Shown one piece after another: positions 7,069 through 16,161 of a DNA stretch of 64,000 bases. Made by a program: the position numbers and the translations under genes. The DNA comes from Bacteroidaceae bacterium (GTDB lineage Bacteria > Bacteroidota > Bacteroidia > Bacteroidales > Bacteroidaceae). Location: positions 52,484-116,483 of the forward strand of contig JAGCPY010000033.1 in assembly GCA_017965425.1 (NCBI GenBank). The letters are read 5' to 3'. The notes beneath the pieces are model-generated. The model was given only the letters and a program-made list of their open reading frames with translations. It was not told the DNA's origin and ran no database searches. Each line of letters begins with the position of its first letter. The stretch's first letter is position 1.

Positions 7069-8370
7069 ATGGCCAATCAGATGGTAGAACGATGTGACTT
7101 CAATGTCGGTGACCGCATAGACGGGCGCTATATGGTCACGAAGGTCCTGGGCGAAGGTGCCTTCGGTAAAGTCTATAAAGTAACGGATGGTAACGGCTGC
7201 TTCCATGCCTTGAAACTGTTGCGTCTGTGGGAGATGACGCCCGATGTGCGGACACCAATGATGCAGCGTTTCGAGATGGAATTCCGCACGGGACAGATCG
7301 ATTGCGACAACCTGGTGCGTTCCGAAGAATACGGTTCTGTTTCAGGTAATCCGTACATTCTGATGGAATTCTGTGGAGGCGGCGACTTGACGCCCTTGTT
7401 GGGCAAGGCCGGCAACCGCGCAGCCACCCTCTGCCAACAGATCCTCTTTGGAATGAGGGCTTTACACTTGAACGGCAAAGTGCATCGCGATTTGAAGCCA
7501 GAGAATGTCCTGCTGAAAGACAATGGCGTAGCGGCGCTGACCGACTTCGGCATCTCGGGCGACCGCAATCATCGCATGACTTCGCGGAATATCTTCGGCA
7601 AGCCAGATCAGATCTTCGGCACATACGCTTACATGGCTCCAGAGCAGGCTAATCGTGCTCGCGGCAATGCCACGGTGTTGCCAACGACGGACATCTTCTC
7701 GTTTGGCGCGATGGCCTACCAGCTGTTGACGGGTCAGCTGCCCTTCGGGACGATGGAGGACTACAATGAACTGGCTGTATATCAGAAGAACAGCAAGAAC
7801 GGCGTCTGGAACCGTCTGGCCTTGCGTACCTTGCCAGAGGCTGATGCCTGGACGACCTTGATAGAAGGCTGTCTGGTGCCCGACTTCAAACGCCGCCTTC
7901 AAACCGTGGACGAGGTACTGGCCCTGCTGCCGAAGAACACCTTGCAGACGCCGTCGTCACCGTCAGTTCCAAAGGTGGCTCCGGCTCCTGTTGTGCAGCC
8001 TGTTGCCACACAGCAGCGTGGCACTTTCCTCCGTGTCATGCACGGCGAGGAATATGGCCGCCTCTACGACATCGGTGCCCTTACCTCCGGTTCACGCCGT
8101 ATCATCACCGTCGGACGTGTGGAGGGCAATGACCTCGTGGTCAAGGACGAGCAGAACGCATACGTCTCGCGTCGCCATTGCACATTGGAGCTGCACGACG
8201 GACGCTTCATGATTCGCGACGGGCAGTGGCAACCCGAACTGCGGCAATGGACGCTCTCTCAGAACGGCACCTACGTTGGCTCTTCGGAAGTGACCCAGAT
8301 GGGACTCTATCTGCGTCCGAACGATATCATTACCTTGGGTGATACAACCCTCAGATTTGAACAAGCATAG
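7069..8370 (+). CDS. Ser/Thr protein kinase with C-terminal FHA domain
   Basis: About 433 residues with no membrane segment. The kinase domain (about residues 20-285) has the Gly loop GEGAFGKVYKV, the ATP Lys in HALKLL, the catalytic loop HRDLKPENV, DFGISGD and the APE motif. All key residues are present, so it should be active. A Pro/Val-rich linker leads to a C-terminal FHA domain (about 330-433) with GRVEGNDLVV, SRRHC and NGTYVGS, the phosphothreonine-binding signature. The frame is also open from a GTG at 7066, but AGGAGG at 7061-7066 overlaps it. The ATG at 7069 is chosen and the ATG at 7081 is possible. With neighbours carrying TVxF motifs, FHA domains and a PP2C phosphatase, it forms a complete phospho-relay set. 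Confidence 0.93.
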   Translation: MANQMVERCDFNVGDRIDGRYMVTKVLGEGAFGKVYKVTDGNGCFHALKLLRLWEMTPDVRTPMMQRFEMEFRTGQIDCDNLVRSEEYGSVSGNPYILMEFCGGGDLTPLLGKAGNRAATLCQQILFGMRALHLNGKVHRDLKPENVLLKDNGVAALTDFGISGDRNHRMTSRNIFGKPDQIFGTYAYMAPEQANRARGNATVLPTTDIFSFGAMAYQLLTGQLPFGTMEDYNELAVYQKNSKNGVWNRLALRTLPEADAWTTLIEGCLVPDFKRRLQTVDEVLALLPKNTLQTPSSPSVPKVAPAPVVQPVATQQRGTFLRVMHGEEYGRLYDIGALTSGSRRIITVGRVEGNDLVVKDEQNAYVSRRHCTLELHDGRFMIRDGQWQPELRQWTLSQNGTYVGSSEVTQMGLYLRPNDIITLGDTTLRFEQA

Positions 8371-8409
8371 TTATTTAACCACATTTATTTTAACTCAAAA
8401 ACATTTTTT

Positions 8410-9810
8410 ATGGACACACAAAACTACAAACGCACCGTCGCTGGTTCCGTAGGTTCTGGCATGGGAGCCGTCTTCGGTTCTGGAAAGACCTATTACATCT
8501 TGGAGCACAAGACCAGCTCAAAATTCCATCAGGCTGGTGAAGCCCAGAAGATTATTGTTGATCAGATCGAGATGGGTCGCGATGCCAGTTGTCAGGTTCG
8601 TTTCGACGAATCCTTTGAAACTGTCAGCCGCAAACATGCCGCCATTAACCGCGACGGCGACAAGTGGCAGCTGGTGCATCTGTCTCAGTCGAACCCCACA
8701 TTGGTCAATGGGCAGGCCATCAATGGCACCTACACGCTGAAGTCTGGCGATGAGATCCAGCTCTCTGTCAATGGCCCCCGCATGGGATTCATCATTCCTC
8801 AAGGCGGCCAGGCTCTGACTTCCAGCATCGCCATGAGCGAACGTGTAAGTCTCTTCAGCAAGCAAGCCCTTCGTCCTTATCGCACCGCTCTCTGGATTAT
8901 CGCCCTGTTGCTTCTGGCAGTTATCGCCGGGGCTGTATATTGGGCAAACCAGATGAAAGAAGCCAACAGGGCTCTCCAGAGCGAACTGGAAATGAAGGCC
9001 GACATCGAAGCTCCCGAGGTCATCAACCCCTCTTCCAACCTGCATGACTACTACAGCCAGATCTATACGCTGAAGCCCCAGAAGATTACCATTGAATATG
9101 ACGGCATCAGCACCGACGCCGGCATCGCTGTATCCGACATTATCTGCGGTACAGGCTTCATGCTCGCCGACGGCACATTCGTCACCGCCCGACAGAACAT
9201 CGAACCTTGGATCTATGCTGGTATCGTGGAAGGAGCTTGGCGTGAACGTCTGGCAGAGTTCGTTGCTTACGGCTGCAAGGTGAACATCGAGTATCGTGCC
9301 TACAACCTCGAAGGCACCGCTCATCCTCTGACGTTCACCAACAAGGACTTCATCATCGACACCAAAGGTGTGAACGTAACCCGTAAGGTGGAGCTGAGCG
9401 ACGCTGTCAAGAAGTATCTTCAGGACAACGGCATTGAACTTCCCGATGAAACGGTTGAGATTGAAGACGTCATTTCCACAAAGTCTCACAGCTACGCCTA
9501 CATTCCCGGCAAGGGCACAAAGGGCCTTCCCTTCGACGTAGAGCGTTCCAAGACCATCACCGACTTCAAGGAAATCACGGTTCTTGGCTTCAAAGGTAAT
9601 CCCGATATACACCAGCTCGAAGAGTCCATCTCCTACTTCTCTGTCGGAGCCGTTGATTTCGACAAGAACGTCAACCTCGGATACCTTGGCTCCCCGGCCT
9701 TCTATCGCCAGCCCAATGGCATCTATACCGTTATTGGCATCATGACAGGCAATTACAATTTAGGCGAATATAAGAAAGAACCCATCGAGGCTCTTCACAC
9801 TTTTAAATAA
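8410..9810 (+). CDS. FHA domain protein with one membrane segment and a degenerate trypsin-like domain
   Basis: A 466-residue protein. A cytoplasmic FHA domain (about residues 40-135) carries EMGRDASCQV, SRKHAAI and NPTLVNG. A membrane helix follows (ALWIIALLLLAVIAGAVYW, about 160-178). The periplasmic part resembles a trypsin-like protease: GTGFMLADGTFVTARQNIEPW matches the first core strands, and GYLGSPAF followed by VIGIMTG matches the nucleophile loop. The catalytic His is replaced by Gln (TARQ for T-x-R-H) and the Ser by Leu (GYLGSP for GxSGxP), so it is probably not a protease. It may sense or bind a periplasmic peptide and pass a signal to the FHA side (inference). It sits between the kinase-FHA gene and the phosphatase gene. 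Confidence 0.85.
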   Translation: MDTQNYKRTVAGSVGSGMGAVFGSGKTYYILEHKTSSKFHQAGEAQKIIVDQIEMGRDASCQVRFDESFETVSRKHAAINRDGDKWQLVHLSQSNPTLVNGQAINGTYTLKSGDEIQLSVNGPRMGFIIPQGGQALTSSIAMSERVSLFSKQALRPYRTALWIIALLLLAVIAGAVYWANQMKEANRALQSELEMKADIEAPEVINPSSNLHDYYSQIYTLKPQKITIEYDGISTDAGIAVSDIICGTGFMLADGTFVTARQNIEPWIYAGIVEGAWRERLAEFVAYGCKVNIEYRAYNLEGTAHPLTFTNKDFIIDTKGVNVTRKVELSDAVKKYLQDNGIELPDETVEIEDVISTKSHSYAYIPGKGTKGLPFDVERSKTITDFKEITVLGFKGNPDIHQLEESISYFSVGAVDFDKNVNLGYLGSPAFYRQPNGIYTVIGIMTGNYNLGEYKKEPIEALHTFK

Positions 9811-9826
9811 TCCATAAAAACAAGTA

Positions 9827-10834
9827 ATGTCAGATATACGCATTAGAGTGGCCGCAGGCACCGACGTGGGCCTCGTCCGTACAAACAATGAGGATAACTT
9901 TGTCGTCTGCCCCGACCTGAACGTTTCTGACTGGACCATCCCCCAGGCCAACAAAGTCGTTGGCCTGGGGAGCTATGGCTCTCTTCTGGTCGTTGCCGAC
10001 GGGATGGGCGGTGCCAACGCTGGTGAGGTGGCTTCGGCCATTGCCGTCGAAAGCGTGCAGAAGAGATTTACCGAGGAGGCATTGGCCAGCGCCGTGGCTT
10101 CTGATGAGGCCATTCAGGACTTCCTTGTCAGCGTTGTCAAGGAGGCAGACCTCAATATCCTCAATGCCGCAAAGGAAAACGTCGAACATGCCGGCATGGG
10201 AACGACCATCGTCATGGCATGGATCATCGGTGCGAAAGCCTACATCTGCTGGTGCGGCGACAGTCGTTGCTATGTCTTTAATCCTAAACAGGGCTTGACT
10301 CAGCTAAGTAAAGATCACAGCTTCGTACAGGAACTCGTGGATCGTGGCGAGCTCGAACCCGAGAACATGCACGACCATCCTTATAGCAATGTCATCACCC
10401 GCTGTCTGAGCGATGGTGAGCAACGGGCCGTGCCAGAGGTGCGACTCTATAATCTTCAGGTGGGCGACCTCCTGCTACTGTGCAGCGATGGACTCTCGTC
10501 TGTAAGTACGGACGACCAGATATTGGAAGTCCTCAAGAACCGAGGTGAGAAAGAATTGATGCAGGTGAAGGAAGAACTCATCAAGGCGGCATTGGACGCA
10601 GGAGGCTACGACAATGTCACCGTGGCGCTCTGTGAGGTCCTGCCATCCGCAGATGAAAACACCGACGAGGCTGTGGAAGAACCTCAGCCGATGGTCAGCA
10701 CCGTAACGACGGCACCTGCCAAGTCCAAGGTTGGCTACTGGCTGCGTGTCTTGCTGTTCCTCGTGCTGACCGTCGCCGTCATTTTGTGGCTGGTTAATCC
10801 GGATTTGATGAAGACTTGGTTTCACCTTCAATAA
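9827..10834 (+). CDS. PP2C-family Ser/Thr phosphatase with C-terminal membrane anchor
   Basis: A 335-residue protein phosphatase of the metal-dependent PPM/PP2C family. The motifs are in order: GLVRTNNEDNF, VADGMGGANAG (metal-binding Asp), GMGTTIV, WCGDSRCYVF, DHSFVQELVDRGE, CSDGLSS and GGYDNVTVALCEV. A hydrophobic helix near the C-terminus (YWLRVLLFLVLTVAVILWLV) anchors it, with the catalytic part inside the cell. It should reverse the two kinases encoded on either side. It starts 16 bp after the FHA-TM gene. Confidence 0.95.
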   Translation: MSDIRIRVAAGTDVGLVRTNNEDNFVVCPDLNVSDWTIPQANKVVGLGSYGSLLVVADGMGGANAGEVASAIAVESVQKRFTEEALASAVASDEAIQDFLVSVVKEADLNILNAAKENVEHAGMGTTIVMAWIIGAKAYICWCGDSRCYVFNPKQGLTQLSKDHSFVQELVDRGELEPENMHDHPYSNVITRCLSDGEQRAVPEVRLYNLQVGDLLLLCSDGLSSVSTDDQILEVLKNRGEKELMQVKEELIKAALDAGGYDNVTVALCEVLPSADENTDEAVEEPQPMVSTVTTAPAKSKVGYWLRVLLFLVLTVAVILWLVNPDLMKTWFHLQ

Positions 10835-10849
10835 TACATAAATTGAAAT

Positions 10850-12409
10850 ATGGCTTTGTTCGATAACAGATATGAATTGGAACACCTGCTGGGACGTGGT
10901 GCCTTTGCCGAAGTCTGGCGTGCAAAGGACCAGCGTACGGGGGTTACCTTAGCGTTGAAAATCTATGCTCCATCTACAGGCTTGGACGACGATGGAATAG
11001 AAGGTATGACGCATGAGTTCTCATTGTTGGTGAATGCCAATCACCAGAACCTGTTGCGTCCCATGTATTTTGACATCTGCGATCGAAAGCCCTATCTGGT
11101 GCTTCCTTACTGTGCGCAGGGAAACATCAGCAACAAAGTGGGTAAGTTCACGGAACGCGAGACGTGGAAGTTGCTGCGTGACGTGGCGGCGGGATTGGCT
11201 TACCTGCATGCGATGAAACCGCCTGTGATACATCAGGACATCAAACCCGCTAACATCCTTGTGGCCGATGACGGCACTTACATGATTACTGACTTCGGTG
11301 TCAGCACCAGTGCCAAAAGCACTTTACAGATGGCGGCCAGTAAGGACATGGATGCGGGTGGAACCATTGCCTACATGGCTCCAGAACGTTTCTCAAAGGA
11401 CAACCGACCCATCATGGCCAACGACATCTTTTCTTTAGGCTGCATGGCATACGAAATGTTGGTGGGCGAACTCCCCTTCGGAAACCACGGAGGACTGCTC
11501 CCTCTCAATGGTGCAGAGGTTCCGGATATTCCCAACGATGTTTCACAAGGTTTGAAAGATATTATTGCTCAATGCCTGTCAAAAGAGCCTTGGGATCGCC
11601 CTCATGCAGGGCAGCTGGAGGAGATTGCCATCCAGGCTCTTGGCAATGCGCCAACGGTCTTTGTCCCAAAATCCGCTGAGGCGGCAGCCGTAGCGACAAC
11701 ACCTATTCAACCCACAGCAGAAACCACGGCTTCGCAAAAGCCGTTTAATGCAACTGTTGTTGCCAAGCCTGAACAGGCCAGCTTCGGACAGACGATGGCA
11801 ACTGGCACACAGATGCCGCCCTCTTCATATACGGAACCCATTCAGAAAAACAACTCTGGAAAGATGTGGATTGCTGTCTTGGCGGCTGTCCTCGTCATTG
11901 GTGGGGCGGTTTTCTTCTTCTTCCCTTCCAGCGAGGAATCTGTTCACGTGGCTGCATCGGTGACCAATGAACAGCCTGTCATGCAAGAAACTCCCCCATC
12001 GACTCCAGATGTTTCTTCCGTTGTGGCCCCTAAGCCAGAACCTCTCGAAGAGCCTCGTGATGAGCAGGCTGTCCAGCCTGAGCCTGCCAAAAGTGAAGAG
12101 GCGGCTCCGAAAACAGAATCGAACAAGACTTCCACAAAGGCCACGACCGCAGAAGCAGCTCCCAAAAAGCAAGCAGGACCTCTGGATCTCGGATATGCTA
12201 CGTGGAGCGGATCTGTCAAGAACGGGAAACCCGACGGAGAAGGAACACTCACCTTCAAGCAAAGTCATATCATTGAATCACGAGATCCAGACAAGAAAAA
12301 AGCTCAGGCGGGAGAGCGAGTTGAGGGAACGTTTAACAATGGACATCTTGAACATGGAACTTGGTATAAGAATGACGGAGAAAAAGAGTATCTTTTAATT
12401 GGCATGTAA
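10850..12409 (+). CDS. Membrane Ser/Thr kinase with C-terminal MORN-like domain (non-RD catalytic loop)
   Basis: A 519-residue protein. The kinase domain (residues 5-270) has the Gly loop GRGAFAEVWRA, Lys37 in LALKIY, the catalytic loop HQDIKPANI (128-136), TDFGVS (147-152) and MAPE. The Arg of the HRD motif is Gln, so it is a non-RD kinase, and activation-loop control may differ from that of the first kinase. A juxtamembrane region with further TV motifs (APTVFVP, NATVVAK) leads to a membrane helix (WIAVLAAVLVIGGAVFFF). A low-complexity periplasmic linker rich in Pro, Glu and Ala follows. The last 75 residues resemble MORN repeats (ATWSGSVKNGKPDGEGTLTF; EGTFNNGHLEHGTWY). It is linked to the phosphatase gene by a 15-bp gap. 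Confidence 0.9.
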   Translation: MALFDNRYELEHLLGRGAFAEVWRAKDQRTGVTLALKIYAPSTGLDDDGIEGMTHEFSLLVNANHQNLLRPMYFDICDRKPYLVLPYCAQGNISNKVGKFTERETWKLLRDVAAGLAYLHAMKPPVIHQDIKPANILVADDGTYMITDFGVSTSAKSTLQMAASKDMDAGGTIAYMAPERFSKDNRPIMANDIFSLGCMAYEMLVGELPFGNHGGLLPLNGAEVPDIPNDVSQGLKDIIAQCLSKEPWDRPHAGQLEEIAIQALGNAPTVFVPKSAEAAAVATTPIQPTAETTASQKPFNATVVAKPEQASFGQTMATGTQMPPSSYTEPIQKNNSGKMWIAVLAAVLVIGGAVFFFFPSSEESVHVAASVTNEQPVMQETPPSTPDVSSVVAPKPEPLEEPRDEQAVQPEPAKSEEAAPKTESNKTSTKATTAEAAPKKQAGPLDLGYATWSGSVKNGKPDGEGTLTFKQSHIIESRDPDKKKAQAGERVEGTFNNGHLEHGTWYKNDGEKEYLLIGM

Positions 12410-12415
12410 AGCAAC

Positions 12416-13360
12416 ATGAAAAGAAAACATATACAACTCCTGTTCGTTCTCCTGCTTTCTATAGCCATGCCGATGGACGCACAGCATTTCCGAACCGCCT
12501 TCCTTAAGAAAGCTTTCCAACAACTCAAGTTGGCGCAGCATTGGAAAACAAGTGACGCAGCGGCGAATGTACAGTACATCAACGTGGGAGACCGTCAAGT
12601 GCTTGTCCGCACGTCAGAGGATGGAACCATCGAGCATGTCGGCATACCGCTCTTCAGCCAAGAGATGCAACGACTCATGCCGTCGCCCGTTTATGATTGC
12701 ATCGAGCAGCTCTTGCTCGACCACGTCTATCACATTGCCGACAACACCCTGCCGCGTGAACAACTTGTCTTTGAGCAAGGTAGCTGGAACGACCTCTTAC
12801 GCGTGAAGTCAACGGATGAATGTCAGATAGAGAACCAAGAGGATAAGTTCTATTGTGTCGCATGGCTCCGACAGGGACAGCCCTGGCTCAGCCTCCGATG
12901 CCCGGTCAATTATGAGCTCCTCGCAGGAAGCACCAGGCGTGAGATGGAGCAGACCTTTGTCAAGGAACTGAAGAAATACAACCCTGCACCAGCAGCCACA
13001 GCGCAGATAGACCCGACTCTTCCGCTGTCAGAAATCCACCTCTCCCTCTCATTGTATGGAAACCACCTGGAAAACATCTCCATGAACCTTCTTCAGCTCA
13101 TCGCCTATTGTCAAGCCAAGGGTTGCAAGACACAGCTCGTCACCGATAAGCCAGAGGGTCAACCCGATGCCGCACTGCTTTATTTCCGCAATCCTGCTTC
13201 TGGTTATTCCCATCTTTTGCATCTCAAAGGAAAGAGACTAAAAGATCCGCAGAGCAAAGAAACTCTCGAAGGACGTCTCTTCCTCTTTATACCCATCAAT
13301 AACGTCGATGACCTCTTCGCCGCACCTCCGGCTGAAACGGACCGACCTAAACGCTTCTGA
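12416..13360 (+). CDS. Exported protein of unknown function
   Basis: A 314-residue protein not recognised beyond its signal peptide (MKRKHIQLLFVLLLSIAMPMDAQ). The mature part is mixed alpha/beta with no repeated motif, no Cys pairs and no other membrane segment. It starts 6 bp after the kinase-MORN gene and ends 2 bp before the next gene, so it is cotranscribed with the signalling genes. It could be an envelope partner or output of the pathway, but nothing in the sequence proves this. Confidence 0.75.
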   Translation: MKRKHIQLLFVLLLSIAMPMDAQHFRTAFLKKAFQQLKLAQHWKTSDAAANVQYINVGDRQVLVRTSEDGTIEHVGIPLFSQEMQRLMPSPVYDCIEQLLLDHVYHIADNTLPREQLVFEQGSWNDLLRVKSTDECQIENQEDKFYCVAWLRQGQPWLSLRCPVNYELLAGSTRREMEQTFVKELKKYNPAPAATAQIDPTLPLSEIHLSLSLYGNHLENISMNLLQLIAYCQAKGCKTQLVTDKPEGQPDAALLYFRNPASGYSHLLHLKGKRLKDPQSKETLEGRLFLFIPINNVDDLFAAPPAETDRPKRF

Positions 13361-13362
13361 AC

Positions 13363-13980
13363 ATGATTCGAAAACTCATTATTGCCATCTGTCTGCTCAC
13401 TGCCATGCCTCTTGTCGCGCAGGATGAAATGCAGAAAATCAATGAAATCAAAAAATCCCAGAACTATCTTTGGGAACAGTTCTCCGATGAGTCGGCTGAT
13501 ACTGCCATCACCAAGGCCAGTGAAATTCTCCTCAAACAACTCCAAGCCACCGATCCGGAGCTGACACTCGACGACCTCAAGGCTATCCTCAAGAAAATTG
13601 TCATCAAGCGGGAAACCATCACACGTACCTTCGTCTATCTTAATCCTGCCGAACTCAAGCAGGCGAAAGATATCTTGCCACAGCATAATTTCGCCGCCGA
13701 AATCATCAAATGCAAAGACTTCAAACAGGTCTTCGCCGAGCTTATGCCTGCTGCCAAGAAAGACGGACGTATTCTCGATTTCGGCCCAATGAAAGGGGCC
13801 GACGAAATAGGGAAACGCTATCTCGTCATCTTCGACAAAACCGACCAGCACTTACCCATTGCCGTCCTCTCGCCGGAACGAGACAATGAAGGTTTGCGGG
13901 GCAATCTTGTCTCACACGCCGAAGCACGCCTCAGTGACTACAAAGGACATCCCGCTATTTGGTTCACCATGAAAGAATAA
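13363..13980 (+). CDS. Exported protein of unknown function
   Basis: A 205-residue protein with a signal peptide (MIRKLIIAICLLTAMPLVAQ). The mature part starts with a helical, charged segment (EMQKINEIKKSQNYLWEQF) and ends in a compact alpha/beta region (FGPMKGADEIGKRYLVIFDK...). No family is recognised. Its start follows the previous stop by 2 bp, which implies translational coupling with it. Confidence 0.75.
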   Translation: MIRKLIIAICLLTAMPLVAQDEMQKINEIKKSQNYLWEQFSDESADTAITKASEILLKQLQATDPELTLDDLKAILKKIVIKRETITRTFVYLNPAELKQAKDILPQHNFAAEIIKCKDFKQVFAELMPAAKKDGRILDFGPMKGADEIGKRYLVIFDKTDQHLPIAVLSPERDNEGLRGNLVSHAEARLSDYKGHPAIWFTMKE

Positions 13981-14001
13981 TGAATCTAACAATCATAGAT
14001 A

Positions 14002-14979
14002 ATGAAACAGAACATCCTTTCCATACTCTTCCTCTTCGCCCTCTCAGTTACGATTCATGCAGCCGAGGTCACATTCCGATTCCATAGTGGGCTGCAGGCC
14101 GAAAACCTCAAGTCCAACATGGAAACACGCATATCACAACTGCTCACCGAAATCGACAATGCCGCCAAAGACAACCGAGCCCTTAAACTCGAGCCCCTCA
14201 GCATGACACCCAGTGCCCGCAATTCGCTGAATAGCTTCTGGAAAACATTCCACTTCGCAATCGATTTCTCCGAAAACATCGAGAAGTGCATCACGGACGT
14301 CAATGGCTTTGAAGTCCGCAATATCCCCGTCACCCTTAAACCCGTTGCCGAAGGCTACAAAGGTGAACTCAGTAAGGAACTGACCATCAGCTTTTCGCGC
14401 GACGGGGAGATTACGGGGGTTCACATGGCGCTGGCGAACAATGTTTATCATGACATCATCTCCAAAGGACGTGACTTCACCGATGTTCGTCGCCGTGCAG
14501 AGATTCTAAAGTTTGTCGAAGAATTCCGAAGCTATTACGACGAAAAGGACATCACTTCACTCAACAACATCTACAGCGAGGATGCACTCATCATTACAGG
14601 TAAGGTCGTCATGAAGAAAACTTCGGGAGACAGCCCACAGCTCAAGCCGGAGATTGTCTATACCAAGCAGAACAAGACGCAATATTTGACAAATCTCGAA
14701 CGCACGTTCAAAAACAATAAGTATATAAAGGTATCCTTCGACAACATACGCGTCATGCGTCATGGGGCCAAGCCTCAGTACTATGGCGTCACCTTGCACC
14801 AGCATTGGAAGTCCAGCAACTACGAAGACGACGGTTACGTTTTCCTCCTTTGGGAATTCCCCGAGGATGAAAACCAACCACCCACCATCCACGTCCGTAC
14901 ATGGCAACCCGACCAACTCGGAGGCGAAGCCCTCGACGAGAAGGAAATTATCAACATGAACGACTTCCTCATTCAATAG
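14002..14979 (+). CDS. Exported protein with NTF2-like C-terminal domain
   Basis: A 325-residue protein with a signal peptide (MKQNILSILFLFALSVTIHA). Residues 25-150 are unassigned and contain repeated charged helices. Residues 165-310 look like an NTF2/SnoaL-like fold: a helix (RRAEILKFVEEFRSYYDEKD), SLNNIYSEDALIITGKVV, a long-spaced strand set with YTKQNKTQYLTNLER, then VMRHGAKPQYYGVTLHQHW and YVFLLWEF. Such domains often bind ligands or serve in protein assembly. It lies in the same plus-strand run as the kinase genes. Confidence 0.75.
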   Translation: MKQNILSILFLFALSVTIHAAEVTFRFHSGLQAENLKSNMETRISQLLTEIDNAAKDNRALKLEPLSMTPSARNSLNSFWKTFHFAIDFSENIEKCITDVNGFEVRNIPVTLKPVAEGYKGELSKELTISFSRDGEITGVHMALANNVYHDIISKGRDFTDVRRRAEILKFVEEFRSYYDEKDITSLNNIYSEDALIITGKVVMKKTSGDSPQLKPEIVYTKQNKTQYLTNLERTFKNNKYIKVSFDNIRVMRHGAKPQYYGVTLHQHWKSSNYEDDGYVFLLWEFPEDENQPPTIHVRTWQPDQLGGEALDEKEIINMNDFLIQ

Positions 14980-15018
14980 TTTTGTCTGTTTCAAACCGAA
15001 GCAAAATATCCAAATAAT

Positions 15019-16149
15019 ATGAGAATTTCACATTATTTATTTCTGTCTGTCTTGCTCTTTTGCAGTTCATTGTCAGCATCGGGGCAAGAACTTACAGTGA
15101 AGTCTTTCGAGAGTTCCAATGATATTATCTCCATTGCCGACCAGCGTCGCGACTTCAACGATGATGCTTGTGCCCTTATCAAAGTGCGCATGATCAGTCC
15201 CTTGGAGCGTGTGGAAGGCAACGTCGTCGGTGACATAGTCACTCGTGGTACAGAAAAGTGGGTATATGTGACTGCCGGAACAAAAGAACTGCGACTCTTT
15301 CCCAAGGAGTATTTGCCGCTTTCTGTGGTTTTCCGCAATTATGGTATCACCGATGTCGAGGGAAAGCATGTTTATATCCTAACCTTGCAAGGCGAGATCA
15401 TCGCAACCGTCCCGGAGGTAGAGAAGGGATGTCTCACATTGAAGGTGACACCGAAGGACGCGGTCGTGATGATTGACGGCAAAATGCGTCAATTAAATCA
15501 GGCTGGCGAATGGCGTGACAGCCTTTTCTATGGTACCTATAACTATAGTGTCAACGCCGAAGGCTACGACACGCGTATCGATACTGTCACTGTGGGTGAG
15601 CAGCCTGTTTTCCGGGAAGTGCTGCTCGATAAGATTGTGCTGGCCAAGGAAGAACGTCGTATGAAGTTCGGAGTCAATGCAGGCATTAACTTGGCCAGTG
15701 CCAGCTTCAAGGAGGCTAAGGCCAGTATGGCCATCGGTTTTTATGCCGGCTTTGCAATGCGTTATGACTTTACACCTTCGATGGGCTTGGCTACTGGTCT
15801 CTATCTTACCCAAAAGGGTTTCAAGAGCGAGGGAGGCTCCAGCAGTTCAACGGCCAATCCCATGTTTATCCAGATTCCGATAGAATTCTCCTATCGTTTC
15901 TCCATGGTACGCATTCATGCTGGTCCTTACGTCGGTTTTGGCGTGAGCGGCAAACTGAAGACCACGTTCAATGAGTTCAACAAATCTACGTCAATAAACT
16001 TTTTCGACCGCTACAATCGCTTGGATGCAGGTGTGACAGCAGGCGTGGCGTTGGATTTCAACCACTTCAGCATTGGTGCCAACTACGAATTGGGCTGTAC
16101 GGGTTTTGCCAACCGCAATATTCAAATAGGACTTAGCTACCTCTTCTAA
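15019..16149 (+). CDS. Outer-membrane beta-barrel protein with PEGA-like periplasmic domain
   Basis: A 376-residue protein with a signal peptide ending near SASGQ. The middle carries a PEGA-like carbohydrate/cell-wall-type domain (GCLTLKVTPKDAVVMIDGK...GTYNYSVNAEGYD). The last 160 residues alternate hydrophobic and polar strands of an outer-membrane barrel (FGVNAGINLASASF, MGLATGLYLTQKGF, FIQIPIEFSYRF) and end in IGLSYLF, a typical terminal aromatic strand. It may link the periplasmic sensors of this operon to the outer membrane (inference). Confidence 0.82.
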   Translation: MRISHYLFLSVLLFCSSLSASGQELTVKSFESSNDIISIADQRRDFNDDACALIKVRMISPLERVEGNVVGDIVTRGTEKWVYVTAGTKELRLFPKEYLPLSVVFRNYGITDVEGKHVYILTLQGEIIATVPEVEKGCLTLKVTPKDAVVMIDGKMRQLNQAGEWRDSLFYGTYNYSVNAEGYDTRIDTVTVGEQPVFREVLLDKIVLAKEERRMKFGVNAGINLASASFKEAKASMAIGFYAGFAMRYDFTPSMGLATGLYLTQKGFKSEGGSSSSTANPMFIQIPIEFSYRFSMVRIHAGPYVGFGVSGKLKTTFNEFNKSTSINFFDRYNRLDAGVTAGVALDFNHFSIGANYELGCTGFANRNIQIGLSYLF

Positions 16150-16161
16150 AAACAGACTCTC

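Noticed and set aside
8518-9612. A 364-residue minus-strand frame opposite the FHA-TM gene
   Set aside because: No motif, and the plus-strand gene is supported by FHA and membrane features.
6300-12409. Type VI secretion post-translational control genes (PpkA/PppA/Fha)
   Set aside because: No Tss structural gene occurs in the window; the domain makeup (MORN, pseudoprotease, zinc ribbons) also differs.
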